Counted from the first letter of the stretch, positions 26,840 to 36,235 are shown. The stretch is 64,000 nucleotides of DNA from Streptomyces sp. HUAS MG91 (GCF_040529335.1 NZ_CP159534.1:1-64000), one strand, 5' to 3'. Translations and numbers: made by a program. Notes: generated by a model from the sequence alone, not told the origin.

Positions 26840-27133
26840 GTGGATCAGTGTGCCGAGAACGGGCCGAGGACCATGTTCGAGTTGGGCGGCAAGGGAAAGA
26901 CCGACGAGCTGCTGGCGACGTTCTCCGATGCGTGTCCGCCTCTCGGGGCCGCCTGCCTCACGTGCCCCTGCGGCGTGCCGCATCCGAGCCCCACGCCGAC
27001 TGGACGAGGGAGCGCCGACACAGGTGAGCGGGAGTCCCGGCGGACCGCGGAAGCGGATCCGCACAGTGTTCTGACGCCCTCTCGGTTCATCGAGATGCTG
27101 CTGAGCGTCGCGGTTCCCTCCGAGAGCTCGTGA
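26840..27133 (+). CDS. Small Cys-rich protein of unknown function
   Basis: 97 residues from GTG 26840, with GAGGAGGAG three bases upstream, one of the strongest ribosome binding sites in the window. Nothing is recognised by family. The first ~30 residues (MFELGGKGKTDELLATFSDA) are helix-like and acidic; then comes a compact CPPLGAACLTCPCG with four Cys in 14 residues, and then a Pro/Thr/Arg-rich tail. It converges with the carboxymuconolactone-decarboxylase gene, 18 bases apart. It could be a small metal-binding protein, a fragment, or a modified-peptide precursor. I favour a real gene because of the ribosome binding site, without a function. Confidence 0.45.
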   Translation: MDQCAENGPRTMFELGGKGKTDELLATFSDACPPLGAACLTCPCGVPHPSPTPTGRGSADTGERESRRTAEADPHSVLTPSRFIEMLLSVAVPSESS

Positions 27134-27151
27134 TCGCTGACGGGGGCGCCG

Positions 27152-27619
27152 TCACGTCCGGGATGGGGTGTCTGTGCCCGGTGGCGGTTCCCCGGGAACG
27201 GGCCGCACGAGCTCCGTCGCGGCCGAGGTCACGTTGCGCGCGGCGAACACCTCACCCGCAACGGCGACGGCGTTCAACGCGCGGGGGAACCCCGCATAGG
27301 CACTCTGGTGGACAAACAGCTCCACGATGGCCGCCGGCGAGATACCGATGTCCAGGGCGACTCCGATGTGCAGGGACAACTGCCGCTCGCAGCCGCCCAA
27401 GGCCGCCAGTGTGGACAGGGTCGCCATCTGTCGCGCGGGCAGGTCCAGCCCGTCACGCCCGAAGAGGTCGCCGTAGATGAACTCCACGACGTACCGGCCG
27501 AGGTCGGGCGCTGTCTGCGCGAGGGATGCGAGGAAGGCGTCGGTGACCTCGGCGCCGCCCAGCTCGCGCATACGTGTCAGTCCTTCGGCGAAGCGGTCGT
27601 CGCGCAAGGGGGCCGTCAC
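27152..27619 (-). CDS. Carboxymuconolactone decarboxylase family protein
   Basis: 155 residues from GTG 27619 (VTAPLRDDRFAEGLTRMREL); a longer open frame to 28048 is Arg/Gly-rich and looks non-coding. The core reads LPARQMATLSTLAALGGCER, LSLHIGVALDIGISPAAIVE, then HQSAYAGFPRALNAVAVA. This matches the PcaC branch of the CMD/AhpD superfamily, with the conserved His after the Cys and the YAG.P.A segment. The family includes decarboxylases, peroxidases and, in antibiotic clusters, enzymes acting on unusual acids. Its place between the two halves of the cluster and divergent to the polyketide operon suggests a tailoring role (inference). Confidence 0.85.
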   Translation of the reverse strand: MTAPLRDDRFAEGLTRMRELGGAEVTDAFLASLAQTAPDLGRYVVEFIYGDLFGRDGLDLPARQMATLSTLAALGGCERQLSLHIGVALDIGISPAAIVELFVHQSAYAGFPRALNAVAVAGEVFAARNVTSAATELVRPVPGEPPPGTDTPSRT

Positions 27620-28048
27620 GGAGGAACCGCCTCTCGGTCGCGGAGCATGCGGAACACAGGTAGCGAAATACCCGGAGCCCAACAGCCCCATGCGTGACCG
27701 CGGAAGCGCTGGGCCGGTCGCGGCGCGGCATACGTGCGCGGTGGTGCGCCCACGCGGAACAACTGCCTCCGCGCGCTGTTGCCGAACCGCCGTCCGAAGT
27801 GGTCCGGTGGATGGCCTGGCTCGTAGCGCTTGACGCCAGGCATCTTTCCCTCGCGGCCGCTGTCCCGGTCGGCGCGATGTTCCCCACACATGTGACCGGT
27901 ACGCGGCCCCGCTCCGACCCGCGGCGTGTCCCGCACCGCTGCTGTCTCCCCTCCCCTGCCCACCGCGCGGATCCTCCGACGCGGACATCCGTTCCCGCGC
28001 CGCTGCCGCCTCAACGGCGAAGCGGCCGTCCCCCACGAGGTTGTCCAC
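27620..28048. promoter_or_regulatory. Divergent intergenic region before the polyketide operon
   Basis: About 430 bases with long but low-quality open frames (Arg/Pro/Gly-rich). It should hold the promoters of the leftward CMD-family gene and the rightward AT-ACP gene. No regulator gene and no clear palindrome were found. Some ancestral coding sequence may have degraded here. Confidence 0.4.
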
Positions 28049-29590
28049 ATGAGCTCACGCATCGCGTTCGTCTTCCCCGGCCAGGGTGCCTACGTCCCCG
28101 GGCTCCTCGCGGGATTCCCTGAGGAGTACCCGGACGTGGCCGGAATGCTTCGCGAGATCGACGCGGTCTCCGCGGGCCACGGTCATCGCCGGATATCCGA
28201 GCTCCTCCTCGACCCGCGGGCGCCCCGTATCGAGGAACTCCTCGCCGGCTCACCCGAATCACTGCACCTGTGCATCTTCGCCCTCTCGCTGGCCGGCGCG
28301 GCCGTCTGCGCGGCCGAGGGGATACACGCGGACGTCCTCGTCGGCCACAGCTTCGGCGAGTGGGCGGCCCTCACCCTGGCCGGCGTATGGACTCCCGCTG
28401 AGGCCGCACACCTCATCTGCGAGCGCGACCGCGTCTGCCGCCGCACCCGCCCGCGCCCCGGCGGGCTGCTCGCCGTCGCTCTGGGCCCGCGCCGCGCGGC
28501 ACACCTCGCGGCCGTCGCGGACGACTGGGCCGTCAACGTCGCGGTGGTCAACGGCCCGGGCCAGTCGGTCCTGGCCGGCCCCGACGCCGCCCTGGACGAC
28601 GCCGCCCGGCTCGCCGACGTCCTGGGCGTACGAGCCGTCCGCATCAAGGCCGCGTATCCGTACCACAGCCCCTGGATGCGCGCGGCCGGCGAGGAGTTCG
28701 AGGAGATCATGCACAGCGCACGGGCCCGCACGCCCCGGCGCCGGGTGTACTCGCCGATCGCGGGCGGGTACGTGGAGTCGGCCGAGGACGTGCGCCGGAT
28801 CGGGAGCAACCACATGGTGCAGCCGGTGGACTTTCTCGCCGCCCTGCACGCCCTTGAGGCCGACGGAGTCGACTGGTTCGTCGAGTGCGGCGGCAAGGAC
28901 ATCGTCACCCGCCTCGCTGCTGAGGTACTGCCCCGGGCGGTCACCGCGGCTCCGCTGGCACGCCGTGCCGGTCCCCCGGCGGCCCGGACCGCACTGGCCG
29001 CGGTGACGCCGTCAACCGCTCCCGAGGGGAATGCGGAGACCAGCGCGGACGGCGGAGAGGCGCCCGGGGCGAACGTCACCGGGACCGGGACCGGGACCTC
29101 CCCCGCCACGTCCGGGGTCGCCGCTGCCCCAGCGCCGGCCGCGTCCGCCTCCGCTCCCCCCGTAGCCGATTTCCCTCCCGGTGCGCCGAATTCCCCGCCC
29201 GGCCCGGCTGAAGCGGTCGCGGCGCCCGCCCCGCGGTCTCCGAGCGAGCTCGAATCCACCGCCGCGCCCGAGGGCGTACAGACCGCTCCCGCCGAGCGCG
29301 GCGGCCACGGCGCGGACGAACTGCCGCCGCGGACGGAGCTGATCGAGGTGCTGCGCGCCACGTACGCCGAGCGGCTCGGCTATCCGCCGGACGTCGTCAC
29401 CGCCGACGCCGACCTGGAGGCGGATCTCGGTGTGGACTCCCTGCGCCAGACCGAGATGCTCACCTCCGTCTACGCCCGCTTCGGAATCCGGCCGCCCTCC
29501 GAGGCCGACCCCGTGCGCGGTCAGACCCTCGCCGACATCGCCGATCTCCTGCTGGAGCTGGCCGGCGGGACGCCGGCTGAGGCGTCGTGA
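28049..29590 (+). CDS. Polyketide acyltransferase-ACP didomain protein
   Basis: 513 residues from ATG 28049 (MSSRIAFVFPGQG); 41 upstream codons in frame are non-coding in character. AT domain ~1-310: GQG (~11-13), nucleophile Ser in VGHSFGEWAAL (~97) and catalytic His in YPYHSPWM (~205). An Ala/Pro/Ser-rich linker covers ~320-425. ACP domain ~430-505 carries the phosphopantetheine Ser in DLGVDSLRQTEML (~461). The AT loads an acyl-CoA extender onto the ACP, which feeds the next gene's KS. The extender-selecting YPYH differs from both the malonyl (HAFH) and methylmalonyl (YASH) signatures, so the extender is uncertain. The stop overlaps the next GTG (GTGA), so the two genes are coupled. Confidence 0.92.
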   Translation: MSSRIAFVFPGQGAYVPGLLAGFPEEYPDVAGMLREIDAVSAGHGHRRISELLLDPRAPRIEELLAGSPESLHLCIFALSLAGAAVCAAEGIHADVLVGHSFGEWAALTLAGVWTPAEAAHLICERDRVCRRTRPRPGGLLAVALGPRRAAHLAAVADDWAVNVAVVNGPGQSVLAGPDAALDDAARLADVLGVRAVRIKAAYPYHSPWMRAAGEEFEEIMHSARARTPRRRVYSPIAGGYVESAEDVRRIGSNHMVQPVDFLAALHALEADGVDWFVECGGKDIVTRLAAEVLPRAVTAAPLARRAGPPAARTALAAVTPSTAPEGNAETSADGGEAPGANVTGTGTGTSPATSGVAAAPAPAASASAPPVADFPPGAPNSPPGPAEAVAAPAPRSPSELESTAAPEGVQTAPAERGGHGADELPPRTELIEVLRATYAERLGYPPDVVTADADLEADLGVDSLRQTEMLTSVYARFGIRPPSEADPVRGQTLADIADLLLELAGGTPAEAS

Positions 29591-32500
29591 GCACCCGGCG
29601 GCCGGCGCGCACGCCGGCCCCCGATCCCGTCGCGATCGTCGGCATGGGGCTGCGGCTGCCCGGCGCCGCCGACCCCGCGGCTCTGTGGGACCTGCTCAGC
29701 CATCCTCGGGACCCGTTCAGCCCGCCCGGCACGCGCTACCGGCAGTCGCACTTCCTCCGCGAGGACCGCGGCGAACCCGACCGCACGTACTCCCCCGTCG
29801 CGGGCTTCATCCACGACACTCCCGGCCCCGAGGACGCACCCCACGAGGTCCGCTGGCTGCGGCAGTGCGCCCGACAGGCCACGGCCGGTGTCCACACCCG
29901 TCCCGGCGACCGCTCCGTCTGCGTGGTCGGGGCCTGGCCGGGCGGCAGCCAGAGCCTGCTGCACACCGCCATGACCGACCTGGTGGTACGGGAGTGGGCG
30001 AGCGTCGCCGACAGCGCGGAGGGAACGGGGCCGGACGGCGATGAGTTGGCCGTGCGGGCGGCTCTGGCCACCGCCCTGCCCCAGTCCCGCCCCGGCGCCC
30101 CGGAGGCCGCCGACGCCGTACACGCGGCGCTGCGCGGACTCCTCCCGCACGACCCTTCGGTCCTCACCGTCGACACCGCCTGCTCGTCCTCCCTCTACGC
30201 CCTGGACATCGGCGCCAAGATCCTTCGCTCCGGCCGCGCCGACATGGCACTCTGCGGCGGTGTCTCCGTCCTCGAACCCACCATGTCGGTGCTGTTCTCC
30301 GCCATCGGCGGACTCTCCGCGACCGGGCGGCTGCTGGCCCTGGACGCGGAGGCCGACGGCACCCTGTTCAGCGATGCCGCCGTGCTATTGACCCTGAAAC
30401 GACTCTCCCGCGCTCAGACGGACGGTGACACGGTGCTGGCCGTCCTGGCCGGCTTCGGTGCCGCCGCGGACGGTCGGGGGCGCTCGATCGCCGCCCCCAA
30501 CCCCTCCGGGCAGATCCGCGCGGTGCGCCGGGCCCGCGAGGAACGGGGGCTCGGGCCCGAAGACATCGACTGGGTCGTGGCCCACGCCACCGGGACCAGG
30601 GCAGGCGACGCGGCGGAGATCAAGGCACTGGAACAGGAGGCGCCCGCAGACGGCTGGTCCTGCACCGCCACCAAATCCCTTGTGGGCCATGCAGGTTGGG
30701 CCTCCGGCACCGCATCTGTCGCCCACGTCCTCCTGGCTCTGCGCCACCACGCGATCCCGGCTCAGCCCGGCTTCCGACGCTCCGCCCATCCGCTGGGCCG
30801 GCTCGACATCCCCACCACCTCCCGGGTCTGGAAGGCCCGTCCGAACCGTCCGCGCACCGCCGCCGTCTCGGCATTCGGCTTCGGCGGCACCAACGCCCAC
30901 CTGTTGCTCAGCGAGGCAGTACCGCCGCAGCCGCCGGTGTCCGCGCCACGGCCCGCGCAGGCCGACCCTCTGGTTCTGGTCGCCTGGAGCGCACACCTGC
31001 CGGGAACACCTTCCACCGAGGCGGTGAGGGCCTGGCTGAACGGAACCGGCCCCGCGCCCGCCGCACGGTTCGACGACACGGCGCCGCCCTTCGCGGCCGT
31101 CGGCCTTCCGGCCCCCACCGTCCGGGCGATCGACCGGGCCCAGACCATCGCGCTGGAAACGGCCCACCGTTTCGCTGCCGAGCACGGCCCCCTGTGGGAG
31201 CCCGTACGTGAACGCACCGCGGTCATCGCAGCCCACAGCGGGCTGCCCAGCACCCTCGTGGACTACGCCCTGCGCGCACACGCGGACACCCTCACCGCGG
31301 CGCTGCGCGACCACCCCGGCGCAACCGCGGCCACCCGAAGGGTCCTTGAGCTCGCCAGGGACCGCACCCCCGCGGCGGGTCCCGACGCGATGCCCGGCGT
31401 CCTGCCCAACGTCATCCCCTCCCGTCTCGCCGCCCGTTACGACCTGCGGGGCGCCAGCATCTGCGTCGACACCGGACGCACCTCGGCCGCCACCGCCCTC
31501 GACACCGCCGCCGCCTACGTGACCTCCGGTGAGATGGACCTCGCCCTCGTCCTGGCGGTGGACGCCGGATCCCTGCACACAGGTCCGCACGGCACCACTC
31601 ACGCGGCCGCCCAGGGCGCCTTCCTCCTGGCCCTCGCCCTCGCGTCCACCGCGCGCCGCCACGCGTGGCCGGTGCTGACCCGTCTCACGCCCGCGACGGA
31701 ACTGGCGGGATCCGCCGTCGACGCCGCTCCCCTCCCTTCCGCCGCCGAATCGGCTGCCTCAGCAGCCGGGGAGGTCGCCGCGGGCGGTTTCCACGCCGCC
31801 GCCGAGGCAGTCACCCTGCTGGCCCGCCTCGGGGCGGCCGCCCCCTCCCCCGCCCCGACCCTCACCCTCCCGCCCCCGGGCGCACCCCCGGCCCGGCCCG
31901 GGCCCGACTCGGCGGGCCACCTCACCGCCCGGCACGTCACACGTCGTCGCCCCGCGCCCTGGCAGGCCGCCGAGGATCCAGGGACGGTCGCCGCGCTGCC
32001 CGCCCGCGCACTGGTCCTCACCGACCACGCGCCGACCGCCGCCCGCCTGCGCGGACTGACACGGAACGCCGAAGTCACCCTGCTGTGCACCGACCCGGAC
32101 GCTCCACCGGAGCTCCGTCCCGGGCCACTCCCGGCGTTGTACACCGCGGTCGACCGCGCCGACGGACATGTCCGTGTGGTGGCCCGCCCGCACGCGTGGC
32201 CCGCGCCGCCCGGTCCGGCAGCCGAGGCCCTCCAGGAACTCCTGCTGAACGCACTCGCCCGGACGCGCGCCAACCAGACGACGGGTTCGCTGGGCGCCGT
32301 CGTCGTGGCTCCGGCCGAACACCCTCAGGCAGCCGTGTTCACCGCTCTCGTCCCCGTCCTGCGTGCCGACCACCCGCGCCTGCCGGTCCGCGTCGTCGCC
32401 TCCGGCACCGATGACGCGACGCTCGCCTGGGAACGGCTCGGGCGCGAGTGGCACAGCGCCGACCGCGCCGTCGCCGTCTGGTATCACGACGGCCGACGTC

Positions 32501-34437
32501 ATCGGCACGAACTCGTGCCGGAACCTCTGCCCCCTGCACCGTCGGCCGGGCCGCTCGGTCCCGACGGCCGGGGCCCACACGTCGTCGTCGCCAGCGGTGG
32601 GGCGGGCGGAGTCACCACCGCGCTCCTGACAGCTCTCGCCGAGGCCGGTCACGCGGAGGCAGTCTGGCTCCTGGGTACCACCGACCTGGACCGGCTTCCC
32701 CGAGAGGTACTGACCGCGACCGACGAACAGATCCCGGCCCTGCGCGCGGAACTGATCGCCCATCACCTACGGACCACCAGGCCAGGGGTCGCCGAGGCCG
32801 CGCGTCTGGCCGACCGCACCCTCGCGGGCCGCCGGGCGGCGCTCAACCTGGCCCGCCTGCGCTCCGTCGCGGACCGGACCGCCGTGCACTACGTCGTGTG
32901 CGACATCACCGACCCCGACGCCACCGCGGCAGCGGCCCGGCAGGTCCGAACCCGGCACGACCGGGTGGATCTGTTCCTCCACGCCGCCACCCGCAGCCGT
33001 ACCGCCCCTCTCGAACGCAAGAGTCCGGCGGACTTCCGCCTCGTCCGCGCCGTCAAGATCACTGGATATCACCTGCTGCGGGAGGCGTTCGCCGAACTCA
33101 GGCCACGTCTGTGGTGCAACATCGCGTCCGTGGCCGCCGTCCACCCCCTGCGCGGCGAAATCGACTACGGGCCCGCCAACGCCTACCTGGCCGCCGCGGC
33201 CGACCATCCCGACAGCACCGGCGAGATCACGCTCGGCTTCCCGCTGTGGAGCGAGAGCGGCTACTTCGCCGCCCAGCCCGACCTCGCCGCCCGCGTGGCC
33301 GCACACGGGCGCCTCACCGGCATCACCGACGCAGAGGGCGTGGCCCACTTCCTCGCGGAAATCGCTCCGGATCGCGGTGGTCCCGCCGCCGGGGTCTATC
33401 TCGGCACACGTGAACGCGAGCTGATGCGGGAGGAGTTGCCGGGGTTGCTGGCACAGGAGGAGGGTCGGGCAACCGACGCTCGGCGCGGGGCGTCGGCGGG
33501 AGCGACAGTGACGGCGGCCCCTGCCGAGGACGAGTCCCCCGCCTTCCTCACCGCCGCGGCCCGCCCCGGACCGGAGGGCGGCGTTCGCTGGGAACTCGAC
33601 CTGGACGGTCCCGACCACGACTACCTCGCCCACCACACGGTGCGGGGCCGTCCCGCCGTGCCGGGCACCTTTCTGCTGGCCGCCGCCGCGGAGGCCGCGC
33701 TCGCCCTCCACCCCGGCAGCACACCCACCCGGATCGTCGACGCCTCCTTCAACGCCTTCGTACGCCCGTCCCACGGGCGCACCCGCCACACCTACACCCT
33801 GTCGGCCCGCACCCTGCCCGGCTCCGGCCCCACGACGGTCGTCGTCGACATCCACGGCCAGATGGAACTGGGCGACCACCGGCCGCCCGACCGGCACCAC
33901 TTCCGCGCCCATATCGTTCTGGACGACCCGAACACGGTCGTGCACCGAGACCCCGCCCCCGACGATCCAGGTCTGTCGGGTCGGAACCTGCCACCGGACC
34001 CGTACTACTTCGCGACCTCACCCGTCCATCTGACCGGCCCGTTCGCCAACACCTGGCGCTGGCGCGACACCGAGCGCGGACCGACCTCACTGTGGCGCCC
34101 GAGCGCGGAGTCCTTCAGCCGGCATCCCTTGCTGTCCCGGCTTCCCGTTCCCGCCTTGCTGCTGTGCGCCGTGCTGCGCACCCGTACGCTCCGGCCCAAC
34201 GCCGCCGGTGGTCACGATGTCGTCGCGCCACGCCACATCGACCGCATCGACCTGGGCGACCCCGGCTCCGACCAGCACATGGCCCGTATCCACCCTCAGG
34301 GCCTCACCCTGCACCACGACACCGACGACAACAGCTACAGCGCCGCCGACACGGAGGGACTCGTGCTGGTGCACATCAGCGGATTCACCGGCGCCGTGCT
34401 ACCGAGCACGCCCCCGGCAGGGGCGCGCAGGCAATGA
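29587..34437 (+). CDS. Multidomain polyketide synthase: KS - inactive KS - KR - DH
   Basis: 1616 residues. KS ~10-435 has an intact Cys-His-His: DTACSSSLYALDIG (~197), HATGTRAGDA (~331) and KSLVGHAGWASG (~367). Residues ~460-760 are a second, shortened KS in which the active-site block reads VDTGRTSAATALD (Cys replaced by Arg, ~629) and the His motifs are missing; it resembles a chain-length-factor or structural partner. KR ~990-1280 has GGAGGVT for NADPH and the catalytic Ser/Tyr in NIASVAA and DYGPANAYL (~1193). DH ~1335-1600 has HTVRGRPAVPG (~1350, HxxxGxxxxP). No AT, ACP or TE is in this protein; the coupled upstream gene supplies AT and ACP. It likely acts iteratively to make a partly reduced chain (inference). 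Confidence 0.88.
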   Translation: MSTRRPARTPAPDPVAIVGMGLRLPGAADPAALWDLLSHPRDPFSPPGTRYRQSHFLREDRGEPDRTYSPVAGFIHDTPGPEDAPHEVRWLRQCARQATAGVHTRPGDRSVCVVGAWPGGSQSLLHTAMTDLVVREWASVADSAEGTGPDGDELAVRAALATALPQSRPGAPEAADAVHAALRGLLPHDPSVLTVDTACSSSLYALDIGAKILRSGRADMALCGGVSVLEPTMSVLFSAIGGLSATGRLLALDAEADGTLFSDAAVLLTLKRLSRAQTDGDTVLAVLAGFGAAADGRGRSIAAPNPSGQIRAVRRAREERGLGPEDIDWVVAHATGTRAGDAAEIKALEQEAPADGWSCTATKSLVGHAGWASGTASVAHVLLALRHHAIPAQPGFRRSAHPLGRLDIPTTSRVWKARPNRPRTAAVSAFGFGGTNAHLLLSEAVPPQPPVSAPRPAQADPLVLVAWSAHLPGTPSTEAVRAWLNGTGPAPAARFDDTAPPFAAVGLPAPTVRAIDRAQTIALETAHRFAAEHGPLWEPVRERTAVIAAHSGLPSTLVDYALRAHADTLTAALRDHPGATAATRRVLELARDRTPAAGPDAMPGVLPNVIPSRLAARYDLRGASICVDTGRTSAATALDTAAAYVTSGEMDLALVLAVDAGSLHTGPHGTTHAAAQGAFLLALALASTARRHAWPVLTRLTPATELAGSAVDAAPLPSAAESAASAAGEVAAGGFHAAAEAVTLLARLGAAAPSPAPTLTLPPPGAPPARPGPDSAGHLTARHVTRRRPAPWQAAEDPGTVAALPARALVLTDHAPTAARLRGLTRNAEVTLLCTDPDAPPELRPGPLPALYTAVDRADGHVRVVARPHAWPAPPGPAAEALQELLLNALARTRANQTTGSLGAVVVAPAEHPQAAVFTALVPVLRADHPRLPVRVVASGTDDATLAWERLGREWHSADRAVAVWYHDGRRHRHELVPEPLPPAPSAGPLGPDGRGPHVVVASGGAGGVTTALLTALAEAGHAEAVWLLGTTDLDRLPREVLTATDEQIPALRAELIAHHLRTTRPGVAEAARLADRTLAGRRAALNLARLRSVADRTAVHYVVCDITDPDATAAAARQVRTRHDRVDLFLHAATRSRTAPLERKSPADFRLVRAVKITGYHLLREAFAELRPRLWCNIASVAAVHPLRGEIDYGPANAYLAAAADHPDSTGEITLGFPLWSESGYFAAQPDLAARVAAHGRLTGITDAEGVAHFLAEIAPDRGGPAAGVYLGTRERELMREELPGLLAQEEGRATDARRGASAGATVTAAPAEDESPAFLTAAARPGPEGGVRWELDLDGPDHDYLAHHTVRGRPAVPGTFLLAAAAEAALALHPGSTPTRIVDASFNAFVRPSHGRTRHTYTLSARTLPGSGPTTVVVDIHGQMELGDHRPPDRHHFRAHIVLDDPNTVVHRDPAPDDPGLSGRNLPPDPYYFATSPVHLTGPFANTWRWRDTERGPTSLWRPSAESFSRHPLLSRLPVPALLLCAVLRTRTLRPNAAGGHDVVAPRHIDRIDLGDPGSDQHMARIHPQGLTLHHDTDDNSYSAADTEGLVLVHISGFTGAVLPSTPPAGARRQ

Positions 34438-34503
34438 GCACGCGCGCAGAGAGCTCCCTCGCCGGGCGCGCGGGGCGATCTGTTGGAGCGGGCATGTTTC
34501 TCG

Positions 34504-35787
34504 CTATGCGATGTCGGGAGCTCGCCCGGCCGCGGTACCCGGAGGTCGTTCCCCTTCGAGCCTTACGGGGACGTCCAGCCTGCCGTTGAGCATCAGCGAC
34601 GGAAAGTGCTCCAAGGCATCGTCCGGGACAGCGAGGGCGATGTCGGGGAAACGGGCGAAGAGGGCGGGAAGTGCGACGGTCGCCTCCAGGCGGGCGAGGG
34701 GCGCGCCCAGGCACATGTGGGGGCCGTGGCCGAAGCTGGTGTGCCCGCCCTGAGGGCGGCGGGTGACGTCGAAGGTGTCGGCGTCGGGGCCGTAGCGGTC
34801 GGGATCGCGGCCCATGGCGAGGTAGTTGAGCAGCAGGGGATCGCCGCGGCGGACGGCGGCGTCGCCGATCCGGGTGTCTTCGGTGGCGTAGCGGGCAAAG
34901 AAGGTGGCGATAGGAGCGTCGTAACGAAGCAGCTCCTCGATAGCGCCCGGCCACAGGTCGGGGCGCTCGTGCAGAAGCCGGCGTTGCTCGGGGTGGTTGA
35001 GCAGGGCCCGCAGGCCGTGGACGAGGACGTGCACGGTGGTCTCGTGGCCGGCGCCAATCATCACCAGGAGTGTGCCGATCATCTCCTCATCGGTGTACGA
35101 CTCGTCGCCCTCCTGCGCCAGCAGGGCGCTGACCAGATCGTCCCGCGGTTCTACGCGTTTGAGGGCGACGAGCTCGGCGGTCATCGACTGAATCCCGAGG
35201 ACCGCGGCGCTCTTACGGTCAGGAGAGACGGCCTCACTGAAGAAGTCCTCGAACTGGACTCTCAGCGCGTCGTGCCATGCGGCGGGGATGCCGAGCAGAA
35301 GGCCGATCACCTTCATCGGGATCGGGAACGCATAGGCGGTGCGGTAGTCGGCTGTTCCGTCGGCGCTGCCCGCAGCGGCTGCGGCGAGTTCTCCGAGCTG
35401 CTCGGCGACGATGGCGGTCACCTGATCACGGAGCCCGGCCACCCGGGCCGGGGTCAGAGTCCGGGCGAGCGGTGTGCGCAGGCGACGGTGCTCGGCACCA
35501 TCTACGGTGATCATGCTGCGCGGAGTGTCGACCACCGACAACAGCGGCCAGTCGCGCGGGACTTCGCCTCTTTGCCAGGCGCCCCAGACGTTGATGTCCT
35601 TCACGAACCGGGCGTCCTTGAGCAGGGAGCGGCCCAGCCGGTCCGAGGTCACCACCCAGGCCGGAATGCCGCCGGGAAGTTCCACCGGGGCCAAGGGACC
35701 CACCGCGCGGAGCAGCGCTGCCTGGTTGTGCAGATCGCTGTCAGTGGCACGGATCTTCAGGGCGGGGCGGGCGAGCGACAAGTCCAT
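34504..35787 (-). CDS. Cytochrome P450
   Basis: 427 residues from ATG 35787, which has GGAG about five bases upstream; an ATG 14 codons earlier (35829) is possible. All P450 landmarks are present: I-helix MIGAGHETT (~244), K-helix EELLRYD (ExxR, ~284) and the heme loop FGHGPHMCLGAPLAR with the thiolate Cys (~358). It is a bacterial CYP that needs external ferredoxin and reductase; none is adjacent. It hydroxylates or otherwise oxidises a small molecule. It is tail-to-tail with the polyketide synthase (66 bases apart) and is a natural tailoring enzyme for its product, but this link is inference. Intact. Confidence 0.95.
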   Translation of the reverse strand: MDLSLARPALKIRATDSDLHNQAALLRAVGPLAPVELPGGIPAWVVTSDRLGRSLLKDARFVKDINVWGAWQRGEVPRDWPLLSVVDTPRSMITVDGAEHRRLRTPLARTLTPARVAGLRDQVTAIVAEQLGELAAAAAGSADGTADYRTAYAFPIPMKVIGLLLGIPAAWHDALRVQFEDFFSEAVSPDRKSAAVLGIQSMTAELVALKRVEPRDDLVSALLAQEGDESYTDEEMIGTLLVMIGAGHETTVHVLVHGLRALLNHPEQRRLLHERPDLWPGAIEELLRYDAPIATFFARYATEDTRIGDAAVRRGDPLLLNYLAMGRDPDRYGPDADTFDVTRRPQGGHTSFGHGPHMCLGAPLARLEATVALPALFARFPDIALAVPDDALEHFPSLMLNGRLDVPVRLEGERPPGTAAGRAPDIA

Positions 35788-36166
35788 CGGGGCTCCGATC
35801 GTATGCGCTACGTGGAGGGCGGACGACACGTGACGGGACCGGCCGTCCGGGGCTTCCCAGCTCCAGTGACGGCTCGTCCATGATGAGCAACGGGCGGACG
35901 CTCAAGGAGATGTTCCCACGGATACGGGCCTGCCGATCCTGTACAGCGCATGGTGACGCGCTTCAGGTCCGTTGCCCGTCGAAGGCCCGGCTACGGGTGA
36001 TGAGTTGATCTGCCCACTGATCCACTCGGGCTACGCAGTCGGGGAGACGTTGGCTGCAGGCACGCGCAGGGACGATAAGCCGTGCCGACACTGCGAAACC
36101 ACTCTGAGGGGCAGAGTTGCTCGCACGGTCTCAGGGGATCTTCCTTCAAACGAAGGAGGACATGTC
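35788..36166. other. Intergenic region before the P450 and the cut SDR gene
   Basis: About 380 bases of divergent intergenic sequence. It should contain the P450 promoter and the promoter of the short-chain dehydrogenase gene, whose strong ribosome binding site (GAAGGAGG) lies at 36151-36158. No other gene is supported. Confidence 0.4.
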
Positions 36167-36235
36167 GTGGCGCATTCATGGCAGGACAAAGTGGTTCTCG
36201 TGACTGGCGGCGCTCGAGGCGTGGGCCGTGCAACT
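36167..36235 (+). pseudogene. Short-chain dehydrogenase/reductase gene, cut after ~23 codons by an IS
   Basis: From GTG 36167, with GAAGGAGG about eight bases upstream, the frame reads VAHSWQDKVVLVTGGARGVG then RAT. This is the first beta strand and the glycine-rich TGGxxGxG cofactor loop of an NAD(P)-dependent SDR. The IS begins at 36236 and the sequence after its right end (37121 onward) does not continue an SDR. So the rest of the gene was deleted as well. It was probably part of the biosynthetic cluster. Confidence 0.85.

Noticed and set aside
27620..28048. N-terminal extension of the CMD-family protein
   Set aside because: The extra 143 residues are Arg/Gly/Pro-rich, and the family's normal length is reached from GTG 27619.
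28183..34000. Several 300-425-residue minus-strand frames across the polyketide genes
   Set aside because: All are shadows of KS, KR, AT and DH coding sequence; compositions are Gly/Arg/Val-rich and there is no motif.
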